From positions 558,001-622,000 of the forward strand of contig NZ_JAPWHB010000001.1 of the NCBI RefSeq assembly GCF_027214025.1: a DNA stretch of 64,000 bases, read 5' to 3'. Every line of letters starts with the position of its first letter. Positions within the stretch are counted from its first letter, which is position 1. Both the position numbers and the translations under genes were made by a program. Of this stretch, positions 49,467-58,724 are shown in pieces. The notes below the pieces were generated by a model that made no database searches, had not been told where the DNA came from, and was given only the letters and a program-made list of their open reading frames with translations. The stretch comes from Parahoeflea alexandrii. GTDB taxonomy: Bacteria > Pseudomonadota > Alphaproteobacteria > Rhizobiales > Rhizobiaceae.

Positions 49467-50270
49467 TTAGTTACCCAGAGCGGCTGCGAGTGCCGGCGGA
49501 GTCAGGTATTTCAACTCGTCCTGCGAAAACGGGATCCGCACGGTCGTCGGTGCTGCGGGGTCCGTGTTCTCGACCTTGCGGGCGATCAGTTCACCGAGAC
49601 GGGCATCCGAACCGTCGGGATCGTTGAGGATTTCATAGCTGTAGGTGTAGCATTCGCCCATTCCGTCGCCGCAGGCGCCGCCATTGTCGGAATGGGTCGA
49701 AATGAAACCAAGATCGAGCACCTTGTCGCCGATGGCGCCAAAGACCCCGACGCCTCCCTCGGTGTAGCCCTGTCCGGTGTAATAGAACTCCATCAGCCAG
49801 CCGTGATTGTCCTTCCCGAGTTCGACGACACGGAAGGCCTCCTCCGGCGGCACTTGCCCCCAGGAGCCGGCATCGGTGGAGAGATCGTTGCTGGCAACCA
49901 GGGCCATCCTGTCTCCCCGCGGCCTGAGAATGACGAGGCCAAGCTTGCCCGAACAGGCATGGCAATCTGCATGCCCACCCTCGGAGGTGAGCGCGTAGCC
50001 GGCCATGGCGGCATAAATCGTCGGAACGCCGTCTTCGATCACGGTGGACAGCAGATGCGGACGCATGCACAGCCGCTCGGACGCGCGCGCGGCAACCCAG
50101 CATTTGCGGCGATTGTCATAAGGGCCGTAAAACTCTTCCATCGTGGCGCGCCAGAAGGTCCTGGGGTCGTCAATGCTTGAGGCCGCGATCGAGGTCAGCG
50201 TCTCGGCCCGGAGGGGCGCGGCCCCTATAATCAGCAGAAGGATCAGAGAGGGTAAGGGCAGGCGCATCAT
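49467..50270 (-). CDS. Secreted protein of unknown function
   Basis: A 267-residue precursor with a signal peptide (LPSLILLLIIGAAPLRAE, cleavage near 23). The mature protein has paired Cys in CWVAARASERLC, CHACSG and CGDGMGEC, suggesting disulphides, and a repeated beta-strand feel (GLVILRPRGDRMALVAS). Nothing identifies an enzyme. It stands alone between the small secreted protein and metY. Confidence 0.72.
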   Translation of the reverse strand: MMRLPLPSLILLLIIGAAPLRAETLTSIAASSIDDPRTFWRATMEEFYGPYDNRRKCWVAARASERLCMRPHLLSTVIEDGVPTIYAAMAGYALTSEGGHADCHACSGKLGLVILRPRGDRMALVASNDLSTDAGSWGQVPPEEAFRVVELGKDNHGWLMEFYYTGQGYTEGGVGVFGAIGDKVLDLGFISTHSDNGGACGDGMGECYTYSYEILNDPDGSDARLGELIARKVENTDPAAPTTVRIPFSQDELKYLTPPALAAALGN

Positions 50271-50355
50271 GAAAAGGCTCCGGATCGGTCGTCAGGCTGC
50301 GAATAAGACCAGCCGCGGACTGCAAGGGCAAGGCCCGGAGCCATCTCCTTCCACG

Positions 50356-50387
50356 CAAAACGGCCCGGCTCTTGAGGCCGGGCCGTT
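50356..50387 (-). terminator. Intrinsic terminator of metY
   Basis: AACGGCCCGGC / GCCGGGCCGTT stem followed by TTTT on the minus strand, 25 bp after the metY stop. Confidence 0.85.
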
Positions 50388-50411
50388 CATTCTCAGACTT
50401 CAGATCCGTGA

Positions 50412-51695
50412 TCAGGCCTTGGCGAGGGCCTGCTCGAGATCGGCGATGATGTCCTTGACGTCTTCGATGCCGACCGACAAGCGGACGACGTCGGGGCCGG
50501 CACCGGCAGCAACCTGCTGCTCAGGCGTGAGCTGGCGATGGGTGGTTGAGGCCGGATGGATGACCAGCGAGCGCGTGTCGCCGATATTGGCCAGATGCGA
50601 GAACATCTCGAGAGCTTCGACGAACTTCACACCGGAATCGTAGCCCCCCTTCAGGCCGAAGGTGAACACAGCGCCGCCACCCTTGGGCGAATAGCGCTGC
50701 TGCAAGGCATGGTTCTCATGCTCGGGCCGGGCCGCATAGGAAATCCAGGCCACCTTGTCATGCTTGGCCAGCCAGTTGGCGACTTCCAGCGCATTGTCCG
50801 AGTGGCGCTGCATGCGCAGTGCCAGGGTTTCGACGCCGGTCAGGATCATGAATGCGTTGAACGGCGAGATCGCGGGACCGAAATCGCGAAGACCCAGCAC
50901 GCGGCAGGCAATGGCGAAGGCAAAATTGCCAAAAGTTTCGTGCAGCACCATGCCGCCATATTCGGGACGCGGCTCGGAGAGCATCGGGTACTTGCCCGAC
51001 TTCGACCAGTCGAACGAGCCGCCATCGACGATGACGCCGCCCATCGAGTTGCCGTGGCCGCCGATGAACTTGGTCAGCGAATGGACGACGATGTCGGCGC
51101 CGTGCTCGATCGGCTGGATCAGGTAGGGCGAGGCCATGGTGTTGTCGACGATCAGCGGCAGCCCGTGCTTGCGGGCGACTTCGGCAATGGCGTTGATGTC
51201 GACGAAGGTGCCGCCCGGATTGGCGAGGCTCTCGATGAAGATCGCCTTGGTGCGCTCGTCGATCTGGCTCTCGATGCTGCCCATGTCGGCCGGATCGGCC
51301 CAGCGGACATGCCAGTCGAACGACTTGAAGGAATGGCCGAACTGGTTGATCGAGCCGCCATAGAGCCGGTTGGCGGCGATGAAGTTGTCGCCCGGGCTCA
51401 TGATGGTGTGGAACACCAGCAACTGGGCGGCATGGCCCGATGCCACGGCAAGAGCTGCCGTGCCGCCTTCGAGTGCTGCGATCCGCTCCTCAAGCACGGC
51501 CTGGGTCGGGTTCATGATGCGGGTGTAGATGTTGCCAAAGGCTTTCAGGCCGAACAGCGAGGCGGCGTGATCGGCATCCTCGAAGACAAAGCTGGTGGTC
51601 TGGTAGATCGGCGTGGTGCGCGCGCCGGTGGCGGGATCCGGCTGGGCCCCCGCATGAATCGCAAGCGTGTTGAAACCTGGCTGATTGTTCGGCAT
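50412..51695 (-). CDS. metY: O-acetylhomoserine aminocarboxypropyltransferase (sulfhydrylase)
   Basis: PLP enzyme making homocysteine from O-acetylhomoserine and sulfide. The 427-residue protein starts MPNNQPGFNTLAIHAGAQPD, with GGGAGAGG upstream. It has the Cys/Met-metabolism family motifs: FGNIYTRIMNPT, ALEGGTAALAVASGHAAQ, and the PLP-lysine region HSLTKFIGGHGNSMGG. The C-terminus (RLSVGIEDVKDIIADLEQAL) is typical. It is monocistronic, with its own promoter and terminator. Some family members use O-succinyl substrates, so substrate choice is inference. Confidence 0.93.
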   Translation of the reverse strand: MPNNQPGFNTLAIHAGAQPDPATGARTTPIYQTTSFVFEDADHAASLFGLKAFGNIYTRIMNPTQAVLEERIAALEGGTAALAVASGHAAQLLVFHTIMSPGDNFIAANRLYGGSINQFGHSFKSFDWHVRWADPADMGSIESQIDERTKAIFIESLANPGGTFVDINAIAEVARKHGLPLIVDNTMASPYLIQPIEHGADIVVHSLTKFIGGHGNSMGGVIVDGGSFDWSKSGKYPMLSEPRPEYGGMVLHETFGNFAFAIACRVLGLRDFGPAISPFNAFMILTGVETLALRMQRHSDNALEVANWLAKHDKVAWISYAARPEHENHALQQRYSPKGGGAVFTFGLKGGYDSGVKFVEALEMFSHLANIGDTRSLVIHPASTTHRQLTPEQQVAAGAGPDVVRLSVGIEDVKDIIADLEQALAKA

Positions 51696-51734
51696 GGACC
51701 TCTCCCCTTGTGCCCGACTTGAATGGTGAGAGGG

Positions 51735-51763
51735 GTTATCCCGCATGTCCGAGCCAGGGTCAA
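51735..51763 (-). promoter_or_regulatory. Candidate metY promoter
   Basis: TTGACC, 17 bp, GATAAC on the minus strand, 40 bp before the metY ATG. Confidence 0.55.
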
Positions 51764-51947
51764 AGAAGAATTTTGCGCGACCGGCATGGCAGGCGCGCCG
51801 CACACGGCAATTCCTGCATGAAGCAAGAAATATCATTCCACCCCATGCGTCCCCCTACCGGGACTGAGTAGCGACGGCTGGCCGGCCATGATCCTCGCTC
51901 CGGTCTAGGCCTTTGCCGTGGCAAGCGCAAGACCCGGGCTTGAGGCG

Positions 51948-52409
51948 CTAGCCAGCCGGTTTCTCACATTCCGGCAGGCGCGCGAGCAGCCAGTCCCGTG
52001 ACGGGCGGACCTGCTCGGGCAGATCCTGCAGTACGTCGTCGACAATCTCGGCCGATACCGCGCTGACCTCGCAGCCATAGGCCTCAAGATCGCCGTCGGG
52101 ATTGTCCTGCTTCCATTCGAGATAGTCCTCGCGTTCGAAGGCGATTGCCGCGGCGATGCCGGCAACCGGAACCACCACCAGGGCGCGCCGCAACCGAGCC
52201 TTGGCCTTGGTCCTGAGCACCGCGGCGGCAATGGCCTTGCGATTGGCGATGGCGGCCGCGGCAGCGCTCGCGGTCATGGTGGTCACCTGCGCCGTCAGCG
52301 ACACGGCCCATACGCCCATGCTGACCGCCGTGGTGGCGAGCGAAACGCACAGGACCGCGAGAAAGGCGGTGGTTCGCATCATTTTCAACAACTGGAACAA
52401 GATCCGCAC
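51948..52409 (-). CDS. Membrane-anchored hypothetical protein
   Basis: A 153-residue protein: N-terminal hydrophobic helix (AFLAVLCVSLATTAVSMGVWAVSL), an Ala-rich stretch, a basic loop (LRTKAKARLRR), a second hydrophobic helix (ALVVVPVAGIAAAIAF), then an acidic C-terminal domain with two Cys (EAYGCEV, LPECEKP). The start is a GTG with GGAG upstream; an internal ATG is possible. I recognise no family. Confidence 0.65.
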   Translation of the reverse strand: MRILFQLLKMMRTTAFLAVLCVSLATTAVSMGVWAVSLTAQVTTMTASAAAAAIANRKAIAAAVLRTKAKARLRRALVVVPVAGIAAAIAFEREDYLEWKQDNPDGDLEAYGCEVSAVSAEIVDDVLQDLPEQVRPSRDWLLARLPECEKPAG

Positions 52410-52508
52410 TCACTCCGTGTGATGGCAACAGCTCGCGGCATTGCGACGGATGCAAGCGAAGGCCGCGGGCCCTTTATCCCGCGCGACAGTGGCGCGAAAG
52501 CGGCAAGG

Positions 52509-53051
52509 TCAGGCGCCGCTTCCGTCCTCCGGCTTGCCCCTGAGTCCGTAACTCTGAAATCCGGACCGCATCACCGGCTTCCTCGATGACAGAACGCCCG
52601 AGTTGACGCCGTTCCAGCCGATCTCGCCCGATAGCCGCCCATATTCGATCTTCGGGCAGCGGTTCATCACCACCTTGATGCCTGCGGCTTCAGCACGGGC
52701 GGCGGCTTCGTCATGGCGGACGGTCAGCTGCATCCAGATCACTTTCGGCAAGGGATCAAGCGCAAGAGCTTCATCGACAATACCGGGCACGGCATCGGAG
52801 GCGCGGAAGATGTCGACCATGTCGATTGCGACCGGAATGTCACTGAGCCGTGCATAGGTCATCTGCCCGAGAATGGGCTTGCCCGCCTGCCCGGGATTGA
52901 CCGGGATCACCTGGTAGCCCTTGTCGAGCATGTATTTCATGACGAAGAAGCTCGGCCGCACATCATTGGCGGACGCGCCGACCACGGCGATGGTCTTGAC
53001 CGACTGCAGGATGCCGGAAATGTAGGCGTTGTCGTAGCTGTCGTGGTCCAT
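52509..53051 (-). CDS. CoA-binding protein (YccU-like)
   Basis: A 180-residue Rossmann-fold protein: KTIAVVGASANDVRPSFFVMKYMLDKGYQVIPVNPG, then MVDIFRASDAVPGIVDEAL, VIWMQLTVRHDEAA and the conserved MNRCPKIEYGRL. This is the CoA-binding domain family of YccU. Role unknown. Start at MDHDSYDNAYI is preferred; an ATG 13 codons upstream exists. Confidence 0.9.
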   Translation of the reverse strand: MDHDSYDNAYISGILQSVKTIAVVGASANDVRPSFFVMKYMLDKGYQVIPVNPGQAGKPILGQMTYARLSDIPVAIDMVDIFRASDAVPGIVDEALALDPLPKVIWMQLTVRHDEAAARAEAAGIKVVMNRCPKIEYGRLSGEIGWNGVNSGVLSSRKPVMRSGFQSYGLRGKPEDGSGA

Positions 53052-53188
53052 GGTCGGCCTTCCGGAATAATCGTCTCCCAGATGTGGCAACGGCAGGGGG
53101 TGACGTCAAGCGCCTGCGGCCTTGCCTTCATCCCGATCTGCGCCACAATTGTCTGTATGCTCAATCCGGTGGCCCTAGGAGAAACCCG

Positions 53189-53563
53189 ATGACAGAGACG
53201 TTCAAACCCATCCTGAAGATGCTGTCGGCAGCCGTGGTGATTGCAGCAACTTTGGCCGCGGCAGCAGGTCCGGCGCATGCGATCAGCCGCATCGAAACGA
53301 CGAAGACCGATTGCAGCGCCATTCGTGCGACGCTGATCCGCGAGGGCGCGGCAATCCTGAGATACACCTCGAAACGAGGACTGCCGATCTACGACCGCTA
53401 CGTCAGTTCTTCGCTGATGTGCGAAAGCCCGTCGGTCGGTGTCTGGGCCCGGGTGCCGGCACGCGACACCAATTCCTGCCGGGTGATCCGCTGCGACCCG
53501 CATGCCCTTGAAGATGACGAGGGCCTGCTCAACTTCCGGCCGCTGCTGCGGCTGAAGCCGTAA
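53189..53563 (+). CDS. Small secreted hypothetical protein
   Basis: A 124-residue precursor with a signal peptide (MLSAAVVIAATLAAAAGPAHA, cleavage near 31) and TAGGAG upstream. The mature part has Cys in KTDCSAIRATL, LMCESPS and SCRVIRCDP, suggesting two disulphides. Function unknown. Convergent with the GNAT gene, with a 15-bp gap. Confidence 0.75.
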   Translation: MTETFKPILKMLSAAVVIAATLAAAAGPAHAISRIETTKTDCSAIRATLIREGAAILRYTSKRGLPIYDRYVSSSLMCESPSVGVWARVPARDTNSCRVIRCDPHALEDDEGLLNFRPLLRLKP

Positions 53564-53578
53564 CCGGCCGCGTCACTG

Positions 53579-54316
53579 CTACGACTGACGCATGTAGAAA
53601 TAGTCGAACAACTCGGTCTCGAAGCTGAGCGACCGGTAGAGCGCCCGTGCCGGCACATTGTCGGTGACCACCTGCAGCACGGCCTGGTCAACGCCCTGCG
53701 CCGCCGCCCAGTGCAGAAGCGATCCGACGGCTTGCCTGGCCAATCCCCTGCCCCTGCAGCTCTCGTCGGTGGCAACCGACTCCAGCACCAGCAGACGGTC
53801 GACGATCACGCCATAGGCAATCGAGCGGATTTCGCCACCAACCTCCACGCCTGCAAACCGCTTCGGAGCCCGGATCAACCCCAGCATGCCCGCGAAGATC
53901 GCCGGATCGGACACGGCGATCCGGTCGCGCGCCGCCAGCCATTCCGGATCGGGGACATTCCACAATCGAGTTCCGAAGCCTCCAACAGGCATCCGGTTCC
54001 GGATATCGGAGCAGAGGGTCGTGGTACCGCCTTCGATCCGGTACCCGCGGCGCGCCAGCCGGTCGGCCGAGGCGGCTCCGGCAAACGAGAGCAGCCTGAA
54101 CAGCGCGGGCTGACCGTAGCTCGCGTAGAAGTCTTCGGTTCGGTCGATTGTGGCGTCAGCAAGCTCGGTAGCGCCCGGCAGCGGATTGAGCGAATTCACC
54201 CGGCGGATGGTTCCGCCGCTGCGCCGCGCGCTCCAGCCGCCAAGCACGCCATCGGTATCCGCCGGCCAGGCCGCGCGGCAGGCCATTTCAGAGCGCCAAA
54301 GGAAGTCTTCGTTCAT
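53579..54316 (-). CDS. GNAT family N-acetyltransferase (two-half)
   Basis: A 245-residue protein. The C-terminal half is a clear GNAT domain (LVLESVATDESCRGRGLARQAVGSLLHWA, then VPARALYRSLSFET). The N-terminal half looks like a degenerate second GNAT domain (RRVNSLNPLPGATELADATI, FYASYGQPALFRLL). Substrate unknown. Confidence 0.82.
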   Translation of the reverse strand: MNEDFLWRSEMACRAAWPADTDGVLGGWSARRSGGTIRRVNSLNPLPGATELADATIDRTEDFYASYGQPALFRLLSFAGAASADRLARRGYRIEGGTTTLCSDIRNRMPVGGFGTRLWNVPDPEWLAARDRIAVSDPAIFAGMLGLIRAPKRFAGVEVGGEIRSIAYGVIVDRLLVLESVATDESCRGRGLARQAVGSLLHWAAAQGVDQAVLQVVTDNVPARALYRSLSFETELFDYFYMRQS

Positions 54317-54345
54317 GGCACTCGCCCTCCTTGCCTACGACGAAT

Positions 54346-54783
54346 CTATTCGGGCAATGCCATATGGCCGTTTTCATCGAGTTCCACGAACGGGTTGTGC
54401 GCCAGCTCCCAAAGATGGCCGTCCGGATCGGCGAAATAGCCGGAATACCCGCCCCAGAACACTTCATGCGGCTTCTTGACCGGGCGCCCGCCGCACTCGA
54501 CCGCGAAGGCCCAAGCCGCATCCACTTCCGCGCGGGAGCCGAGATTATGGGCAAGAGCAACGCCTTCGAAACCCTGCCGCGAGGTCGGCTCGACCCCGGC
54601 GTCGGCGGCGAGCGCATCGCGCCCGAACAGGCCAAGCACCGTGCCTTTCATGTGAAAAAAGGTGACATTGTCGTTTGAAGCCGAGGATCGGCGGAATCCC
54701 AGCCTTTCATAGAAGCCGGTCGCCGCCGACACGTCGGCCACGCCGAGCGTGATCATGGAAACGCGGGATTGAATAGTCATCAC
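54346..54783 (-). CDS. VOC family (glyoxalase-like) protein
   Basis: A 145-residue protein with two beta-alpha-beta-beta-beta modules (ITLGVADVSAATGFYERLGFRRS; VFWGGYSGYFADPDGHLWELAHNP). It is a glyoxalase/bleomycin resistance-type fold, probably metal-binding. Reaction unknown. It precedes the GNAT gene at 53579 by 29 bp on the same strand, so the two may form an operon. Confidence 0.88.
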   Translation of the reverse strand: MMTIQSRVSMITLGVADVSAATGFYERLGFRRSSASNDNVTFFHMKGTVLGLFGRDALAADAGVEPTSRQGFEGVALAHNLGSRAEVDAAWAFAVECGGRPVKKPHEVFWGGYSGYFADPDGHLWELAHNPFVELDENGHMALPE

Positions 54784-54908
54784 TACAAACTCCTGCCGCC
54801 GCCCGGCTCAAACGCCTGCCCGACGCGCCTCAAAAAACGGAACATAAAGAGAACGAAATAGGCAAATCCTGCACGAGTCAAGAGCTTGCCTTGTCGCCAA
54901 CCTTTCGC

Positions 54909-55733
54909 TTATTCGCCGGTCCATTCCGGCTTGCGCTTGGCGATGAAGGCGCCGATGCCTTCCTCGGCATCGCGGGCCAGCATGTTCTCGACCATGACGC
55001 CGGCGGTGTATTCATAGGCGTCCCCGAGCGACATCTCCGCCTGGCGGTAGAACGCCTCCTTGCCGATCTTGACGGTCAAGGGCGATTTGGAGGCGATGAC
55101 CTCCGCGTATTTCATCACCACCTGGTTGAGGTACTGGCGTGGCATGATCCGGTTGATCAGTCCGAACTCTCGGGCGGTGGAGGCGTCGATGGTCTCGCCG
55201 GTCAGCAGCATTTCCATCGCCTGCTTGCGGTGCACGTTGCGGGAGAGCGCCACCATCGGCGTCGAACAGAACAGCCCGATATTGACGCCCGGCGTGCAAA
55301 AGGTCGAGGTGTCGGTGCACATGGCCAGATCACACGATGCCACAAGCTGGCATCCGGCGGCGGTGGCCAGGCCATCGACCTCGGCAATCACCGGCACCGG
55401 CAGATGCACGATGGTCTGCATCAATTCGGCGCACAATTTCATGGTGCGGCTAAAAAACGCCCTGCCCCGGTCCTCGTCGGCGCGGTGGACGGTCAGCTCC
55501 TTGAGATCATGGCCGGCGGAAAACAGCTTTCCGGGTGTCGCCGAGGCGAGGATCACCACCCGGACGGACGCGTCCTCGCGGGCGGCATCGAGTTCTGTCT
55601 TGAGGGCTTCCATCATGGCGATCGACAGGGCGTTGGCCGGAGGATTGTTCATCTCCAGCCGCAGCACACTGCCGTGTCGTGTGGTCTTGACGAGACCGGC
55701 GGGTGCATCCTGTTTCAGTTCGACGACGTTCAT
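54909..55733 (-). CDS. Enoyl-CoA hydratase/isomerase family protein
   Basis: A 274-residue crotonase-fold protein. Oxyanion-hole segments: KLFSAGHDLKEL and DGLATAAGCQLVASCDLAMCTDTSTF. Start at MNVVELKQDAP. The C-terminal trimerisation helix is present (KRKPEWTGE end). It may hydrate or isomerise acyl-CoA in fatty acid or amino acid catabolism; exact substrate unknown. It is divergent from the second crotonase, with 140 bp between starts. Confidence 0.88.
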   Translation of the reverse strand: MNVVELKQDAPAGLVKTTRHGSVLRLEMNNPPANALSIAMMEALKTELDAAREDASVRVVILASATPGKLFSAGHDLKELTVHRADEDRGRAFFSRTMKLCAELMQTIVHLPVPVIAEVDGLATAAGCQLVASCDLAMCTDTSTFCTPGVNIGLFCSTPMVALSRNVHRKQAMEMLLTGETIDASTAREFGLINRIMPRQYLNQVVMKYAEVIASKSPLTVKIGKEAFYRQAEMSLGDAYEYTAGVMVENMLARDAEEGIGAFIAKRKPEWTGE

Positions 55734-55873
55734 GCGTTCAGACCTCTTTCTGTTCAAATTCAATTCTAGCGCGACGGTGGCGCTGCGTGAACCCCGGTTG
55801 CAACGTTGACCGGACGCCGCATTTCCGCAACGGTGCCGGGGACAAATCGAATCTGGCGGGAGGGTTGGGGCCG

Positions 55874-56737
55874 ATGGCGAAGGTGCTTTACGAACGCGAC
55901 GGGCGGATTGCCCGGATCACGCTGAACCGGCCGGATGTGCTCAACGCCATCGACGATGACGTGCCGCGCGAGCTGGAAGCCGCGGTCCTGCGCGCCAACG
56001 AGGAGCCGGGCATTCACGTGATCGTGCTGTCGGGCGCGGGCCGCGCCTTCTGCGCCGGCTACGACATGACCTACTACGCCCAGGCCACCGGCGGCGACGG
56101 CAACGCAGTGACGCAGGCCATGCCGTGGGACCCGATGAAGGATTATGCCTTCATGAGCCGCAACACCGAGCGCTTCATGAGCCTGTGGCGCTCGCACCGG
56201 CCGGTGATTGCCAAGGTGCACGGTTTTGCGGTCGCCGGCGGGTCTGACATAGCGCTCTGCGCCGATCTGGTGGTCATGGCCGAGGATGCCGAAATCGGCT
56301 ACATGCCGGCGCGGGTCTGGGGCTGCCCGACCACGGCGATGTGGGTCTACCGGCTGGGGGCGGAGAAAGCCAAGCGGATGCTGTTTACCGGCGACAAGAT
56401 CGACGGGCGCGAGGCCGAACGCATCGGTCTTGTGCATAAGGCGGTGCCGGCCGAAGAGCTCGACACTGAGACCGAGCGGCTTGCCGAACGCATGGCCACG
56501 GTGCCGGTCAACCAGCTGATGATGCAGAAGCTGATGATCAACCAGGCGATCGAGGCGATGGGGCTGAAACAGACGCAGATGATCGCCACCGTGTTCGACG
56601 GCATCACCCGGCATTCGCCGGAAGGCATCAATTTCAAGCACCGGGCCGAGGCGGAAGGCTGGAAAAAGGCCGTCACAGAGCGCGATTCAGGCACCTATGA
56701 CTGGACCGAGGACCGCCCGGTCAATCCGCGCGGCTAG
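55874..56737 (+). CDS. Enoyl-CoA hydratase (crotonase family)
   Basis: A 287-residue crotonase: ARITLNRPDVLNAID opening, oxyanion-hole GAGRAFCAGYDMTYY and VHGFAVAGGSDIALCADLVVM. GGAGGG precedes the ATG. The insertion QATGGDGNAVTQAMPWDPMKDYAFMSRN (by segments) is typical of a larger subgroup. Substrate unknown. The thioesterase begins 51 bp downstream on the same strand. Confidence 0.9.
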   Translation: MAKVLYERDGRIARITLNRPDVLNAIDDDVPRELEAAVLRANEEPGIHVIVLSGAGRAFCAGYDMTYYAQATGGDGNAVTQAMPWDPMKDYAFMSRNTERFMSLWRSHRPVIAKVHGFAVAGGSDIALCADLVVMAEDAEIGYMPARVWGCPTTAMWVYRLGAEKAKRMLFTGDKIDGREAERIGLVHKAVPAEELDTETERLAERMATVPVNQLMMQKLMINQAIEAMGLKQTQMIATVFDGITRHSPEGINFKHRAEAEGWKKAVTERDSGTYDWTEDRPVNPRG

Positions 56738-56788
56738 GCCGGCTTGCAGCAACCCCATCGACACATTCAAGACACAGGAAAACGACCC

Positions 56789-57226
56789 ATGCCCGCACCG
56801 GCAACGCCCGTAATGTCCGCCCCCGAAGTCTCGGCCTATATCGACGAGGTCTTTCCGCAGATCAAGGCAAACGGGGACGACATATCGGTGGAGACGGTGT
56901 CTGCCGGGACTGCACGCGTGCGGCTCCACGCCGACGACAAGCATCTGCGGCCCGGCGGAACCGTCAGCGGCCCCACCATGTTCATGCTCGCAGATCTCGC
57001 AGCCTATGCGGTGATCCTGGCGCATATCGGCCGGGTGGCGCTGGCGGTCACCACCAATCTCAACATCAACTTCCTGATGAAGCCCGAACCCGGGCCGCTC
57101 GATGCCACCGCGATGATCCTGAAACTGGGCAAGCGACTGGTGGTCATCGATATCGCCATCCGCGATTCCGGCGGAGAAATGGTAGCGCACGCAACCGCCA
57201 CCTACTCGATTCCGCCGCGGAACTGA
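56789..57226 (+). CDS. PaaI-family hotdog thioesterase
   Basis: A 145-residue hotdog-fold protein. HLRPGGTVSGPTMFMLADLAAYAVILAHIG matches the HGG/D-type active loop and central helix of PaaI thioesterases; a likely acid is the Asp in LADLAAYA. It would hydrolyse an acyl-CoA, fitting the upstream crotonase. Start at MPAPATPVM. Confidence 0.86.
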   Translation: MPAPATPVMSAPEVSAYIDEVFPQIKANGDDISVETVSAGTARVRLHADDKHLRPGGTVSGPTMFMLADLAAYAVILAHIGRVALAVTTNLNINFLMKPEPGPLDATAMILKLGKRLVVIDIAIRDSGGEMVAHATATYSIPPRN

Positions 57227-57321
57227 GCCGCAACGGGCCGAAATTATGCGGTATTTAGATACCGTATAATTAAGCCATTGTTTTGTATGGAATATTTTTG
57301 ATTTCCTCTAAAGCCGATCGC

Positions 57322-57350
57322 TTGACGGTGATTTGCACCTCCCCTATAAG
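57322..57350 (+). promoter_or_regulatory. rplM-rpsI promoter
   Basis: TTGACG, 17 bp, TATAAG. It predicts a leader of about 140 nt before rplM. Confidence 0.75.
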
Positions 57351-57361
57351 CAGCCAGCGTT

Positions 57362-57380
57362 GGCACCCCTATGGGGCGCC
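57362..57380 (+). promoter_or_regulatory. Hairpin in rplM leader
   Basis: GGCACCCC-TAT-GGGGCGCC forms an 8-bp stem with one mismatch, close to the predicted transcript 5' end. It may stabilise or regulate the ribosomal protein mRNA. Confidence 0.4.
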
Positions 57381-57496
57381 GATGCGATGTTGGTGCGGGT
57401 GAAGCCATTCCGGGCTCTTCCCGAAACAACCCAAGCAACAAGAAACGTCCGTTCCGGCCCGTCCGGTTCCGGATCCTGAATAAAGAGAGAAACTAG

Positions 57497-57961
57497 ATGA
57501 AAACCTTCTCGCAGAAGCCTGCAGAGGTGGACAAGAAGTGGGTGATTATCGACGCGACTGATCTCGTCGTCGGCCGTCTCGCCACCGTTGTCGCCAACCG
57601 CCTGCGCGGCAAGCACAAAGCCACCTTCACCCCTCACGTTGACGATGGCGACAATGTCGTGATCATCAATGCCGAAAAGGCCGTCCTGACCGGCAAGAAG
57701 TACACCGACAAGAAGTACTACTGGCACACCGGTTACCCCGGCGGCATCAAGGAGCGCACTGCGCGCCAGATTTTCGAAGGCCGCTTTCCCGAGCGGATCA
57801 TCGAAAAGGCTGTCGAGCGCATGGTTCCCCGCGGCCCCCTCGGCCGTCGCCAGATGAAGAACCTGCGCGTCTACGCCGGTTCGGAACACCCGCATGAAGC
57901 CCAGCAGCCGACCGTCCTCGACGTCGCCTCGCTGAACACCAAGAACAAAAGGAGCGCCTGA
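57497..57961 (+). CDS. rplM: 50S ribosomal protein L13
   Basis: A 154-residue L13: [29 protein letters not shown] by segments, then [15 protein letters not shown] and [16 protein letters not shown] [18 protein letters not shown]. Assembles early in the 50S subunit. Ribosome site AAAGAGAG. Only 2 bp separate it from rpsI. Confidence 0.97.
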   Translation: MKTFSQKPAEVDKKWVIIDATDLVVGRLATVVANRLRGKHKATFTPHVDDGDNVVIINAEKAVLTGKKYTDKKYYWHTGYPGGIKERTARQIFEGRFPERIIEKAVERMVPRGPLGRRQMKNLRVYAGSEHPHEAQQPTVLDVASLNTKNKRSA

Positions 57962-57963
57962 TA

Positions 57964-58443
57964 ATGGCTGAACTCAATTCGCTTGAGGAGCTCGGCGCAT
58001 CGGTGACCGCAGCAGCCGAACCGGCAGCCCCGGTTCACGTCCGCAAGGTCGACGATCTCGGCCGGTCCTACGCCACCGGCAAGCGCAAGAACGCGATCGC
58101 CCGCGTCTGGGTCAAACCCGGCACCGGCAAGATCACCGTCAACGGCCGTGATTTCGTCACCTACTTCGCACGCCCCGTGCTGCAGATGGTTGTCCAGCAG
58201 CCGGTCGTCGCCGCTGCCCGCCAGGGCCAGTTCGACGTCGTCTGCACGGTCACCGGCGGCGGCCTCTCCGGCCAGGCCGGTGCTGTCCGTCACGGCATCT
58301 CCAAGGCGCTGACCTACTACGAGCCGGGCCTGCGCGCGGTTCTCAAGAAGGGTGGCTTCCTGACCCGCGACAGCCGCGTGGTCGAGCGCAAGAAGTACGG
58401 CAAGGCCAAGGCCCGCCGCTCGTTCCAGTTCTCCAAGCGCTAA
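57964..58443 (+). CDS. rpsI: 30S ribosomal protein S9
   Basis: A 159-residue S9: [21 protein letters not shown], then [21 protein letters not shown], and the C-terminal [11 protein letters not shown] tail that reaches the P-site. A 30-residue Ala/Glu-rich N-terminal extension is usual in alphaproteobacteria. A strong terminator follows. Confidence 0.97.
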   Translation: MAELNSLEELGASVTAAAEPAAPVHVRKVDDLGRSYATGKRKNAIARVWVKPGTGKITVNGRDFVTYFARPVLQMVVQQPVVAAARQGQFDVVCTVTGGGLSGQAGAVRHGISKALTYYEPGLRAVLKKGGFLTRDSRVVERKKYGKAKARRSFQFSKR

Positions 58444-58471
58444 CTGGCACTTCAAGTATCTCAATATTTTC

Positions 58472-58501
58472 AAGGAGGCCCTTCACAGGGCCTCCTTTTT
58501 T
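58472..58501 (+). terminator. Intrinsic terminator of rplM-rpsI
   Basis: AAGGAGGCCC-TTCA-CAGGGCCTCC-type stem followed by T6. Confidence 0.92.
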
Positions 58502-58724
58502 CATGCCTACAAAACGTTCACAACGATTTGAAATCGCAGTTGTTCTAGTTTACGTTTTTTACAAAATGTAGACACCGCGAAATAAGGATCGACCTTTCTG
58601 GATGATGAACACAGCCTTGGAGACGGGCGAATCCTGGTCTACAAGCGGGCTGGCAGCCCCTACAGAGGTGGCTCGGTTCGTCTGAACAGTTCAGGGCGTT
58701 TCGTTAAGTGGATTTCCGCCTCGA

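Noticed and set aside
51696..51870. SAM-II riboswitch upstream of metY
   Set aside because: Expected in some alphaproteobacterial met genes, but the conserved core and pseudoknot sequence is not seen; only a promoter-like pair is visible.
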